Positions 1 to 6,958 of a stretch of 14,584 nucleotides of DNA are shown here, one piece after another; within the stretch, counting starts at the first letter, position 1, and each line of letters starts with the position of its first letter. The translations under genes and the position numbers were made by a program. The notes under the pieces were generated by a model that saw only the letters and a list, made by a program, of their open reading frames with translations, did no database searches and was not told where the DNA came from. The stretch comes from Fidelibacterota bacterium UBA6817 (GTDB taxonomy: Bacteria; Fidelibacterota; Fidelibacteria; Fidelibacterales; Fidelibacteraceae), in the NCBI GenBank assembly GCA_002452555.1, contig DKER01000171.1, positions 1-14,584 on the forward strand, read 5' to 3'.

Positions 1-1189
1 ATTCCTCCGTGTTAATAACTTCACCTATAAAATTCCCATCGTGCAAGGCTGCTGAAAAACGTTGACCAACCGTCACATCGTTTATGGAACGATAAATTTT
101 ACCATCCTCATTTCGAATAACAGCATATCCTTTTTTCAGAATTTTACGTGGATGAGAAAGTCGAATCGTTGTATCCAATTTTTCCCACTTATGATTTTTA
201 TCATTAAAAAGCATTTGAATTCGTTCTTTTAATTGTCTTTCCATAACAAAAATATTTTCATTCAATCGCATGATATATTCCATGGGGAACCGAAAAGCAT
301 AACGGTCAGTCAACACTTTATAATCGGACGTCTTTTTTCTCATGTTGAAATCAACGGCATTAATCAGTCTGCTTTCACTTTGATTGAGACGCAAAAGTGT
401 ATCTTTCCAACCCCTGATGACATATTCTGCCGCATTGGTCGGTGTACTCGCCCGGTGATCTGCTACAAAATCCACAATTGTAAAATCCGTTTCATGTCCA
501 ATACCGGTAATAATCGGAATGGGATAGTCAAAGATCTTCCGCGCCAGATTCTCACTGTTAAACGCCCAGAGATCTTCAATGGAACCGCCACCCCGAATAA
601 TCATAACAACATCAACACCTTTAAGTGTTAATGCAATATTTAATGCCTTAATGACGGATTCTTCCGTACCCTTTCCCTGCATACGGGCAGGAATAAGGAG
701 CCGTTTGACATGAGGAGCATTTTGAAGGAATACGCGTTCTGCATCCTGAAGTGCTGCTGCAGTTTCACTGGGAATAATACCAACCTTTATGGGATACAGC
801 GGAATTGATTTCTTCAATGATTCATCAAAAAGCCCCTCTTCGCGAAGCTTCTTTTTCAATGCCTCAAACTGCTCGAACAAGTTGCCCATACCGGCCATTT
901 GCATGGATTCAACGGACATTTGATACTTCCCGTGAGGCGGGTAAACACTCAGTTTTCCCTGAGCAAGAATATGATTACCGGTTTCAGGACGAAAAGATAA
1001 ATAAGCTGCATTGGTACGCCACATCACACAAGGAAGAACAGCATGATCATCTTTCAGGGTAAAATATAAATGTCCGCTGCCATGGTATTTAATTTCTGAA
1101 ATCTCGCCCTGGAAAGTAAATGTTCCCAAAGATTCAAGGCGATCTTTTATAATACGGGTAATTTCTGAGATGCTGTATATTCTGTCCAT
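1..1189 (-). CDS. xseA: Exodeoxyribonuclease VII large subunit (3' end cut by window edge)
   Basis: Large, catalytic subunit of exonuclease VII, a cytoplasmic nuclease that with XseB degrades single-stranded DNA in both directions. I translated the frame by hand from the ATG at 1189: it is open for 396 codons to the left edge. It begins MDRIYSISEITRIIKD, followed by the OB-fold signature GEISEIKYHGSGHLYFTLKD, typical of the XseA N-terminus. The catalytic domain shows IIRGGGSIEDLWAFN and then GIGHETDFTIVDFVADHR, both family hallmarks. Bacterial XseA is about 400-450 residues, so only the C-terminus is missing. xseB would be expected next, outside the window. No Shine-Dalgarno site precedes the ATG; an 11-bp inverted repeat ends 8 bases upstream of it. 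A TTG codon directly before the ATG is a possible but less likely start. Function is very secure; the start is fairly secure. Confidence 0.95.
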   Translation of the reverse strand, partial: MDRIYSISEITRIIKDRLESLGTFTFQGEISEIKYHGSGHLYFTLKDDHAVLPCVMWRTNAAYLSFRPETGNHILAQGKLSVYPPHGKYQMSVESMQMAGMGNLFEQFEALKKKLREEGLFDESLKKSIPLYPIKVGIIPSETAAALQDAERVFLQNAPHVKRLLIPARMQGKGTEESVIKALNIALTLKGVDVVMIIRGGGSIEDLWAFNSENLARKIFDYPIPIITGIGHETDFTIVDFVADHRASTPTNAAEYVIRGWKDTLLRLNQSESRLINAVDFNMRKKTSDYKVLTDRYAFRFPMEYIMRLNENIFVMERQLKERIQMLFNDKNHKWEKLDTTIRLSHPRKILKKGYAVIRNEDGKIYRSINDVTVGQRFSAALHDGNFIGEVINTEE

Positions 1190-1196
1190 CAAAACA

Positions 1197-1239
1197 AATG
1201 CAGCACTCAACAATCGAATATCCGAAAAAGTGCTGCATT
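1197..1239 (-). promoter_or_regulatory. 11-bp perfect inverted repeat just upstream of the xseA start
   Basis: Arms at 1229-1239 and 1197-1207 are perfect reverse complements (AATGCAGCACT / AGTGCTGCATT on the minus strand) separated by a 21-base AT-rich loop. The 3' arm ends 8 bases before the xseA ATG, where a ribosome binding site would normally lie, and is followed by a T-rich stretch (TGTTTTG). It could be a leader hairpin controlling xseA translation, a weak intrinsic terminator for read-through from the upstream operon, or an operator. The repeat is directly visible; its role is inferred. Confidence 0.5.
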
Positions 1240-1262
1240 ACTCCATAGGTTTGTGTTTAATG

Positions 1263-1295
1263 AAAAAAAGTGTCGGATAAAATCGGATAACCGAC
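1263..1295 (-). terminator. Candidate intrinsic terminator after the HU / small basic protein genes
   Basis: Six bases after the TGA of the 31-codon gene, the minus strand has GTCGG (1295-1291), a 14-base spacer, CCGAC (1276-1272), then AC and seven T's (1269-1263). The stem is only 5 bp with a long loop, so this is a moderate terminator candidate. An alternative hairpin, AGTCGG-TTAT-CCGATT with one G-T wobble, overlaps its left half. The position, at the end of the long serS-to-HU gene run and before xseA, supports a transcription end here. Confidence 0.45.
1273..1292. repeat. Two tandem 8-bp direct repeats with 10-bp spacing
   Basis: The plus strand reads TCGGATAA at 1273-1280 and again at 1283-1290, so identical octamers are set exactly 10 bp apart, about one helical turn. 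They overlap the candidate terminator. The complement of the core 7-mer recurs inverted at 1219-1225 within the loop of the xseA leader hairpin. This could be a small operator or simply part of the RNA structure; no function is known. Confidence 0.4.
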
Positions 1296-1301
1296 TATCA
1301 A

Positions 1302-1397
1302 TCAGCGTTTTCTTTTTTTATGACGATTTTTTCTTAAACGTTTTTTCCGTTTATGGTTACGGATTTTTCCTTTTTTACGTTTTTTACCGCAAGGCAC
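1302..1397 (-). CDS. 31-residue very basic protein, AURKAIP1/COX24-like (ribosomal-type)
   Basis: A GTG-started frame of 31 codons ending in TGA, too short for most ORF callers. The product begins MPCGKKRKKGKIRNHKRKKR and ends LRKNRHKKRKR; 22 of its 31 residues are Lys, Arg or His. Family knowledge: Bacteroidota and relatives encode ~30-residue proteins of the form MPSGKKRKRHKxxTHKRKKRLRKNRHKKK, annotated as AURKAIP1/COX24 domain proteins. The mitochondrial member AURKAIP1 is the mitoribosomal protein mS38. A ribosome-associated role is therefore likely but inferred. A full ribosome binding site, AGGAGG at 1410-1405, lies 7 bases before the GTG and overlaps the HU stop codon (TAAGGAGG), so translation is probably coupled to HU. 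A candidate terminator follows directly. The basic-residue pattern, the ideal ribosome binding site and the family match make this a real gene despite its size. Confidence 0.88.
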   Translation of the reverse strand: MPCGKKRKKGKIRNHKRKKRLRKNRHKKRKR

Positions 1398-1409
1398 CTT
1401 TATTCCTCC

Positions 1410-1700
1410 TTAGCCTTTTTTCATGTTATTGTCTACAGCATTTTTCAACATTTTTGACGCCTTAAAAACCGGTACAAATCGTTCAGGGACTGGTACCGTT
1501 TCCCCTGTTCCCGGATTCTGACCGACTTTTGATGCCCGTTTTTTCACGCTGAAACTGCCAAAACCTCTGAAATCCACCCGTTGACCTCTCATGAGAGCGT
1601 CGGAAACTGTGGATAAAAAGCCATTAATGACTGCTTCCGTTTCAACCTTTGTTAATCCGGTCGCTGCTGCGATGGTATCTACAATGTCCGCTTTTGTCAT
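1410..1700 (-). CDS. hup: HU/IHF-family histone-like DNA-binding protein
   Basis: Nucleoid-associated protein that binds and bends DNA as a dimer. The 96-residue length fits HU. Visible signatures are an N-terminal helical pair starting MTKADIVDTIAAATGL, the GFGSF turn at residues 46-50, and the beta-arm GQNPGTGETVPVPERFVPVF around 60-79. Pro63 is the residue that wedges into DNA in this family. The usual Arg before Asn-Pro (RNPxTG) is Gln61 here, a mild deviation. The C-terminal helix ends in KNAVDNNMKKG. The start at ATG 1700 is supported by GAGGT 7 bases upstream, which abuts the sppA stop (TAAGAGGT). It lies between sppA and the 31-residue basic protein gene in one transcription unit. HU and IHF subunits cannot be separated from sequence alone. 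Confidence 0.95.
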   Translation of the reverse strand: MTKADIVDTIAAATGLTKVETEAVINGFLSTVSDALMRGQRVDFRGFGSFSVKKRASKVGQNPGTGETVPVPERFVPVFKASKMLKNAVDNNMKKG

Positions 1701-1712
1701 GATATATACCTC

Positions 1713-2579
1713 TTATTTAAAGATCATTTGAACGGTGGGTGTTTCAACGAAAGATCCTATCCACCCCTTAATATCCCCAAAAATCAGATTATAAAGTGTC
1801 ATTTTTTCTTCTTTAGGCCGGATTATTTGCGGTTTATCAGATAAACCGAGCTGATGTGTCAGGTCATCAACGGCATCTTGGAGAGTACCAATATGATCAA
1901 TAAGCCCCAGTTTTAAGGCCTGTCTTCCTGAATAAACTTTTCCGTTTGACAATTTTTCAACGTGACTCATTTCCATATGCCTTGATTCGGCAACGGCCAT
2001 TTTAAACTGATCATAAACATCGTTAACCAAATCCTGGTAATATGCTTTATCTTGATCAGTAAACTCCCTGTAGGGTGAGCCGGTATCTTTATATTCGCCG
2101 CTTTTCACAACATTCATACGGACACCGATCTTTTCCATGGCTTCTGTCCATTCAGGAAAATCCATGATCACACCGATGCTTCCCGTCATTGTTCCGGGCA
2201 TGGCATAGATCGAATCAGAAGCCAGCGCAAGATAGTAGCCGCCGCTTGCTCCCAAAGTACTCAGAACAGATACAACGGGAAAATCATACTTTTCCTTAAT
2301 TTTTTTTACAGCATAATACATTTCCTGTGAAGCGACTGTTCCGCCTCCGGGACTGTTAATATGCAGTATTATTGCTCTAATGTCCCGATTGGATGCTATT
2401 TTATTTAAATCACGTATGAACGATTCCGAATCAAATATCACGCCTTGTACCGGTATAACTCCTATTTGGTCTGTCCTTGTCAATTTCACAGACCGATTAC
2501 TGTTTAGTATCATAGAATTGAATGTTACGGCAGCAGCAATAAAAAGCAGGGCTATGATGACCAGATCACTTTTTTTCAT
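1713..2579 (-). CDS. sppA: Signal peptide peptidase SppA, short (single-domain) form
   Basis: Membrane-anchored serine protease of the S49 family that clears signal peptides and other membrane fragments. The 288-residue protein has one N-terminal transmembrane anchor (about 5-25), then the protease domain: HINSPGGGTVASQE at 73-86, the nucleophile region STLGASGGYYLALASD with Ser112, and SGEYKDTGSPYR carrying the general-base Lys164. This is the short SppA architecture of many bacteria, about half the size of E. coli SppA, in which the Ser and Lys come from one domain. The ATG overlaps the mltD stop by 4 bases (ATGA), indicating translational coupling; no good ribosome binding site is close to the start. 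The HU gene follows after 12 bases. Function is secure; substrates are not inferable. Confidence 0.94.
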   Translation of the reverse strand: MKKSDLVIIALLFIAAAVTFNSMILNSNRSVKLTRTDQIGVIPVQGVIFDSESFIRDLNKIASNRDIRAIILHINSPGGGTVASQEMYYAVKKIKEKYDFPVVSVLSTLGASGGYYLALASDSIYAMPGTMTGSIGVIMDFPEWTEAMEKIGVRMNVVKSGEYKDTGSPYREFTDQDKAYYQDLVNDVYDQFKMAVAESRHMEMSHVEKLSNGKVYSGRQALKLGLIDHIGTLQDAVDDLTHQLGLSDKPQIIRPKEEKMTLYNLIFGDIKGWIGSFVETPTVQMIFK

Positions 2580-4399
2580 CGTATTCTGATTGTATCTCCG
2601 GGATAAATCCTGGAAGGATTGATGTTCGGGTTCAATGTTTTCAACTGATTAACCGTCACACCTGTTTTCTGTGAAATACGGTGAAGAGAGTCGCCTGATT
2701 GAACCGTATAAATATCATCGGTTACGGATGCAATATTTTTCTTTGGAACCCAAAGGGTAAGTTTTTGTCCCGGATAAATGTATTGACCATAACGAAGATT
2801 GTTCCAGTGCCTGATATTGGAGGCGGTGGTGCCATAACGTTCAGCAATGTGTCCGAGTGTATCATTTTTACGTACCGTATAAACTATTTTTTCATTATTG
2901 CCTGAATAATCAGGAAGGGGTTGGGTTCGTGTCGATGTAGAAGCAATCGATTCACTGTACCCCGGATTGGGAATGGTTAATTTTTGGCCTATGATAATGG
3001 GTTGGTTGTTTCGTAAGCGGTTTGCTGTCATTATTTCACGAATAGGAACTCCATACGTACGGCTGATACGGGTCAACGTATCGCCTCTTCTAACCGTATG
3101 AACCGTATATTGAACTTCATGAACCACGTGAAAAGATTCCAGGGCATTCAAGACAACTTCCCGCTTGCCTTGCGGTAAACGGATAGTATAGGCATAATTG
3201 GGGGTTGAATGCTGACGAAGCTGGGGATTAATATCTTTCAGATCCTGATATTTGACGCCGGAAACTTTCGCAATGCTTTCCAGCTCAACACTTTTATCAA
3301 TAGTCAGTGTATCATAAGTCCAGAAATTTAGCTGAGACTGCGGTAAACTGAAACCATATGCTTCAGGATCTCTGGCAATTATGGCTGCGGCAAGAAACGT
3401 AGGGACATAGTTACGAGTTTCTTTTGGGAGGCTGTACATTTTCCAGAAATCTCGTGTTCTGTCTCTTTGAAATGCCCGATAAACACGGCCTGAACCGGCG
3501 TTGTAGGCAGCCATCACAAGATACCAGTCCCCAAACTCTTCATACAAATCTTTTAAATGTCTTGCGGCAGCCTCTGTCGACTTGACAGGGCACAGCCTCT
3601 CATCGATCCAATAGTCTCTTCTCAGTCCATAATTCTTACCGGTCGAATACATAAACTGCCACAACCCCACAGCTCTGGCGTAGGAATAAGCATTGGGTCT
3701 CAAACCGCTTTCTATCATACTGAGATATATAAGTTCTTCCGGTAATTCGTATTTTTTAAAGGTTTGCTTATACAGAATTTCATACTCTGGCATCCTGTTC
3801 AACCAGGCCTGGTAACTGTCTTTTCCTCGCGTCTGGAAAAACCGGATCAGGCTTTCAACCCGTGAATTCGAAATGATGGGAATATGCCCGTCACGATCAT
3901 CGATTACTTTAAAGTTTTCCGAGGACATATCTTCCGCCAGGTATTCCATGGCATCTCTGAGATCGCTGACTGAAAACTGATCGTGCAGAGAAATGGCTTC
4001 CGGCGCAAAATCTTTAAAATCATGAACCAGTCGTTCGGTAAACCGTGTCAGTTCCTGATACTGTATCTGATCGAGATTATTAAAAACTTCCATATCTGAC
4101 AATGCTTCAAATGTTAGTCTCAGTTGAAACTGGACTTCAAATGTGTCCGCATAATGCTCGGCAATCAAGGCATTGGCATAGTGAATCTTTGCTTCGTTAA
4201 ACAATGCCTCAAACCGATCGGCCTCATAAAAAGTTTCAGCCATTATGACTGTATCCTGAACAGTCGCGGAATCAATTATCTCAACAGGATAAATTTCACG
4301 TTCTACAGGATCATCTAAAATTTCCTTGGTTGAATAGGAATGGGCTAATGTCATTGTAGATAGAACAAATATCAGTGTTAGTTTCAGCAGTATTTTCAT
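2576..4399 (-). CDS. mltD: Membrane-bound lytic murein transglycosylase D-like, with three LysM repeats
   Basis: Cleaves the glycan strands of peptidoglycan to give 1,6-anhydro-muropeptides during wall remodelling in the periplasm. The 607 residues begin with a signal peptide (about 1-22, ending TLAHSYS) with no lipobox Cys, so the protein is probably exported without lipidation. A helical N-terminal region (about 50-200) is followed by an SLT domain at about 208-320, with catalytic Glu230 in SMIESGLRP, then AVGLWQFM and MAAYNAGSGRV. Three LysM peptidoglycan-binding repeats lie at about 433-476, 506-549 and 563-606, each with the TV...GD/ND-L...IA/IS pattern and a closing GQKLTI-type strand. 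Start: AGAGGAG directly upstream of ATG 4399. The stop overlaps sppA (ATGA). It lies 48 bases after rfaE2. Architecture matches MltD/DniR-type enzymes, which often have two or more LysM modules. Confidence 0.94.
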   Translation of the reverse strand: MKILLKLTLIFVLSTMTLAHSYSTKEILDDPVEREIYPVEIIDSATVQDTVIMAETFYEADRFEALFNEAKIHYANALIAEHYADTFEVQFQLRLTFEALSDMEVFNNLDQIQYQELTRFTERLVHDFKDFAPEAISLHDQFSVSDLRDAMEYLAEDMSSENFKVIDDRDGHIPIISNSRVESLIRFFQTRGKDSYQAWLNRMPEYEILYKQTFKKYELPEELIYLSMIESGLRPNAYSYARAVGLWQFMYSTGKNYGLRRDYWIDERLCPVKSTEAAARHLKDLYEEFGDWYLVMAAYNAGSGRVYRAFQRDRTRDFWKMYSLPKETRNYVPTFLAAAIIARDPEAYGFSLPQSQLNFWTYDTLTIDKSVELESIAKVSGVKYQDLKDINPQLRQHSTPNYAYTIRLPQGKREVVLNALESFHVVHEVQYTVHTVRRGDTLTRISRTYGVPIREIMTANRLRNNQPIIIGQKLTIPNPGYSESIASTSTRTQPLPDYSGNNEKIVYTVRKNDTLGHIAERYGTTASNIRHWNNLRYGQYIYPGQKLTLWVPKKNIASVTDDIYTVQSGDSLHRISQKTGVTVNQLKTLNPNINPSRIYPGDTIRIR

Positions 4400-4447
4400 A
4401 TCTCCTCTGTATTAATCATGTTAAAGTACCTGTAACTACCAACAAAG

Positions 4448-4954
4448 TCAATGATTATGGGAGTTTTCACGAATTTGTTTTTCAATTTTCAACAAAAGAT
4501 TACTGGTTGATTTTTCCGGCACAAATGGGAGCGTTAAAACCTTTCCTCCCCAACTCATGATCTCCCGTGCTCCCACAATTGTCTCAATACGATAATCGCC
4601 CCCTTTAATCAGAATATCGGGTTTCAAATATGTAATAATCTCCAGGGGGGTATCTTGAGAAAACAGCACAACAAGATCAACAAAACGCAGTGCTCTGAGG
4701 ATCTCGGCCCGGTCACATTCCGATTGATAAGGTCTTGAAGCACCTTTTAACCGTTTAACCGAATCATCCGTATTAAGACCTACGACCAGATAATCACCCA
4801 TATTTCTGGCACCTTTCAGATAACGGATATGCCCAACATGCAGGATATCAAAACATCCGTTTGTAAAAACAATTTTTTTTCCGTTATTCTGCCAGAGGTG
4901 TATTTGCTCACGCGCTTTTTCCCATGATTCCGGGATATGGTCATTATAATTCAT
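4448..4954 (-). CDS. rfaE2: D-glycero-beta-D-manno-heptose 1-phosphate adenylyltransferase (stand-alone RfaE2)
   Basis: Transfers AMP from ATP to heptose 1-phosphate, giving ADP-heptose for the LPS inner core; it matches the C-terminal half of E. coli HldE as a separate protein. The nucleotidyltransferase fold shows VFTNGCFDILHVGHIRYL with the HxGH motif at 39-42, IKGGDY at 116-121, and EKSTSN at 148-152 for the phosphate-binding end. At 168 residues it is the usual size for RfaE2. I set the start at ATG 4954: its A overlaps the preceding DUF2851 stop (AAATGA) and GGAGGT sits just upstream. A longer in-frame reading to 5011 adds 19 residues inside the neighbour and is unlikely. Other cytidylyltransferases share the fold, but the motif set favours RfaE2. 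It implies an LPS-type outer membrane; the kinase and phosphatase genes are not in the window. Confidence 0.92.
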   Translation of the reverse strand: MNYNDHIPESWEKAREQIHLWQNNGKKIVFTNGCFDILHVGHIRYLKGARNMGDYLVVGLNTDDSVKRLKGASRPYQSECDRAEILRALRFVDLVVLFSQDTPLEIITYLKPDILIKGGDYRIETIVGAREIMSWGGKVLTLPFVPEKSTSNLLLKIEKQIRENSHNH

Positions 4955-6183
4955 TTCACCTCCGCTTCCGAACTGCAAAGGGGGCATAGTTCGGATAAAT
5001 CCTGTGAACAAAATCTTTCATTAATGTACAAAATCCCCTGCTGATGAATCCATTTCCGCCTGAGAGGATTATTTTTATCAATTGCGTGCCGATTATAGAA
5101 GTGGCTTGATATTCTGTATTCATTGACAGTGAGTGAAGCCATTTCATTCATATATGTTTCAATCTTCTCATTATGCGGTTCGAATGATGCAATAACAACA
5201 GGCATCAGGGCATTAATTCCCATTTCAACGGACAGATCAACACCCGGTTCCCTGCAATATTTTGAATTTGTTCGAAAAAAATCTTTCCAGAAAACTTTGG
5301 TTTGTTTTCCTCCTTGAGAAACAGTCAAAAGTTCACCAAACAGCGAATGACCATATTTCTGTTCAAGAAACACAGAAAGCCATCTAAGCCGGTTTTCCGG
5401 ACGTGACGGGGGCCTGATCCCCATTTTCAGCCAGAGGAGTCCTTCCGATTTATTATAATCGGCAAATTGAATGTGATCAAATCCCAAATCCAGACCTGAA
5501 ATATATTGTATCAATGGTGGAATATGATTTTTTTTCATATTCCCTTTAAAATATTCTTCCCATGGGAAATCAAGGAAAATACGGTTGAAAGCAGAACGAT
5601 TGGCCTTTAAACCACTCATCTGAAAGAGACCCCACCAACACATTAAATCGAAATTAAAACGGTCAGACTGACGGCGAATATAGTCTGTTTTTATTTTAAA
5701 TCGTTCAAATCCCATTTTTTTCAAAATAGAAAAAAATTTATCCGGAGACATATAGTCTGGTTTACACACCGGTTCAGGTTCAAAAATATCCAGCACAGAA
5801 TAATCTATGAGACAGACAGGTATCCCTTCCCCCTTACTGTTCAAAACCCGTTTATTTCCATCGATACTGTTAAAAATCAGATGAAGGATAACCCGGTCAT
5901 ATCCGGGATCTGTATGATGTCCGTGACGGTACCAGTCTCCGTTGCCATAATGAATTTCCACATCTCCTTCTTTCATTTTTTCACCGATAAAAATCATGGC
6001 ATCCCGGAAATCAGGGCCTTCATGGTGATTCCAGATACCCGGACTCAGAACCTGAACCGCTTCTCCATCAAGCGTTGTCAGTGGTTGTTTCCATAAAATA
6101 TTAACCCACATTTTCTGCAACCTTCGCTCGGGAAGGTATGGTCTGTCGGGTTCAAATAAAGAAGAATACAAAGCTAATTTCAC
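4951..6183 (-). CDS. DUF2851 family protein, function unknown
   Basis: The 410-residue protein matches the DUF2851 pattern known from Bacteroidota, Chlorobi and relatives. The N-terminal third has SPGIWNHHEGPDFRDAMIFI (48-67), GDVEIHYGNGDWYRHGHHTD (73-92) and YDRVILHLIF (95-104). The run of Gly-Pro-Asp-Phe, Val-Glu-Ile-His and Asp-Trp-x-x-His-x-His-His on alternating strands resembles a PD-(D/E)xK-type nuclease core, but this is my inference. The C-terminus has Cys392, Cys400 and Cys403 (FCSQDLSELCPLC), a possible metal site. No signal peptide or membrane segment is seen, so it is probably cytoplasmic. The start is GTG at 6183, overlapping the plsC stop (GTGA) without a clear ribosome binding site; the stop overlaps rfaE2 (ATGA). 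Tight coupling to both neighbours suggests steady low-level expression with them. Family assignment is strong, function unknown. Confidence 0.9.
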   Translation of the reverse strand: MKLALYSSLFEPDRPYLPERRLQKMWVNILWKQPLTTLDGEAVQVLSPGIWNHHEGPDFRDAMIFIGEKMKEGDVEIHYGNGDWYRHGHHTDPGYDRVILHLIFNSIDGNKRVLNSKGEGIPVCLIDYSVLDIFEPEPVCKPDYMSPDKFFSILKKMGFERFKIKTDYIRRQSDRFNFDLMCWWGLFQMSGLKANRSAFNRIFLDFPWEEYFKGNMKKNHIPPLIQYISGLDLGFDHIQFADYNKSEGLLWLKMGIRPPSRPENRLRWLSVFLEQKYGHSLFGELLTVSQGGKQTKVFWKDFFRTNSKYCREPGVDLSVEMGINALMPVVIASFEPHNEKIETYMNEMASLTVNEYRISSHFYNRHAIDKNNPLRRKWIHQQGILYINERFCSQDLSELCPLCSSEAEVK

Positions 6184-6914
6184 GGTAAATAGTTTTTTTC
6201 TTTAAGAAATTCCCGGTATTGTGATTCAATCTGATAAAGCAGTTCATTCCTGTCATTCATCGTTTTATAACGGGATGAAACAGCCGGCAAAACATCTAAG
6301 TAAACTTTTCCCGGTTTAACCAAAAGTGATCCCCTGGGCGTTATATCTCCAGCCCCTCTGATTACCACCGGCAGAATAGGCAGACCATAGTTCAAAGCCA
6401 GGACAAATGCTCCCTTTTTAAAAGGCAGTATTTGCTTTCCCCCTTGACGGGTTCCTTCAGGGAAAATACAAACAGATAAATTATTCAGTTGAAGCTTGCT
6501 GAATGTCGAATTCATTGCTTCAATGGCTTCATCACTGTCGGATCGGTTAACAAGCGGAAAGAGATACTGTTTCATAACAAAACCAAGTAGAGGAAGTTTG
6601 AGCATTTCTTTTTTGGAAACCATGCGAAAATCCAACGGGAGTTTTGCATAAATTGCAAATATATCCAAGACACTTTCATGGTTACTTACAATAACATAGG
6701 ATTTGTCCTCAATATTTTCCAGTCCCGTAATCCGGACATGTATCCCCGATATAAAAAGATTCAAACGGGCCCAATTCTTTATGATAAAATTGAAAACAGT
6801 ATGTTTTAAGGGTAAAGGGAGTAGTAACAACGAAAAAAACACCGCCATAAACGTAGTTATAAATAGAATTACTACAGACCAGATTGAACGGAGAAAAATA
6901 AGGAAGCTCATCAT
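6180..6914 (-). CDS. plsC: 1-acyl-sn-glycerol-3-phosphate acyltransferase (PlsC family)
   Basis: Inner-membrane acyltransferase expected to acylate lysophosphatidic acid to phosphatidic acid, the second step of phospholipid synthesis. The 244 residues start with a long hydrophobic segment (about 5-35). They then show the catalytic NHESVLD motif with His79 and Asp84 (HX4D), the substrate motif FPEGTRQGG at 151-159, and LPILPVVIRG at 178-187. Start ATG 6914 is preceded by TAGGAG at 7 bases; a second ATG follows directly. It lies 44 bases after the serS stop, and its own stop overlaps the GTG of the DUF2851 gene (GTGA). Related acyltransferases use lyso-ornithine lipids or lyso-PE, so the acceptor is inferred from the family and the housekeeping setting. 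Confidence 0.92.
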   Translation of the reverse strand: MMSFLIFLRSIWSVVILFITTFMAVFFSLLLLPLPLKHTVFNFIIKNWARLNLFISGIHVRITGLENIEDKSYVIVSNHESVLDIFAIYAKLPLDFRMVSKKEMLKLPLLGFVMKQYLFPLVNRSDSDEAIEAMNSTFSKLQLNNLSVCIFPEGTRQGGKQILPFKKGAFVLALNYGLPILPVVIRGAGDITPRGSLLVKPGKVYLDVLPAVSSRYKTMNDRNELLYQIESQYREFLKEKNYLP

Positions 6915-6958
6915 TAACAGGCTCCTAAAGCGCAGAAAGATTATGGACCTGGATTGTT

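Noticed and set aside
233..1062. Open frames on the plus strand at 233-631 and 805-1062 that could look like small genes
   Set aside because: They lie wholly inside xseA on the opposite strand, have no ribosome binding site or recognisable domain, and the xseA reading shows clear family motifs throughout.
1253..1465. Plus-strand frame rich in Phe and Tyr, resembling a small membrane protein
   Set aside because: It is the mirror of the lysine-rich codons (AAA to TTT) of the 31-residue basic protein and the end of HU. It has no ribosome binding site.
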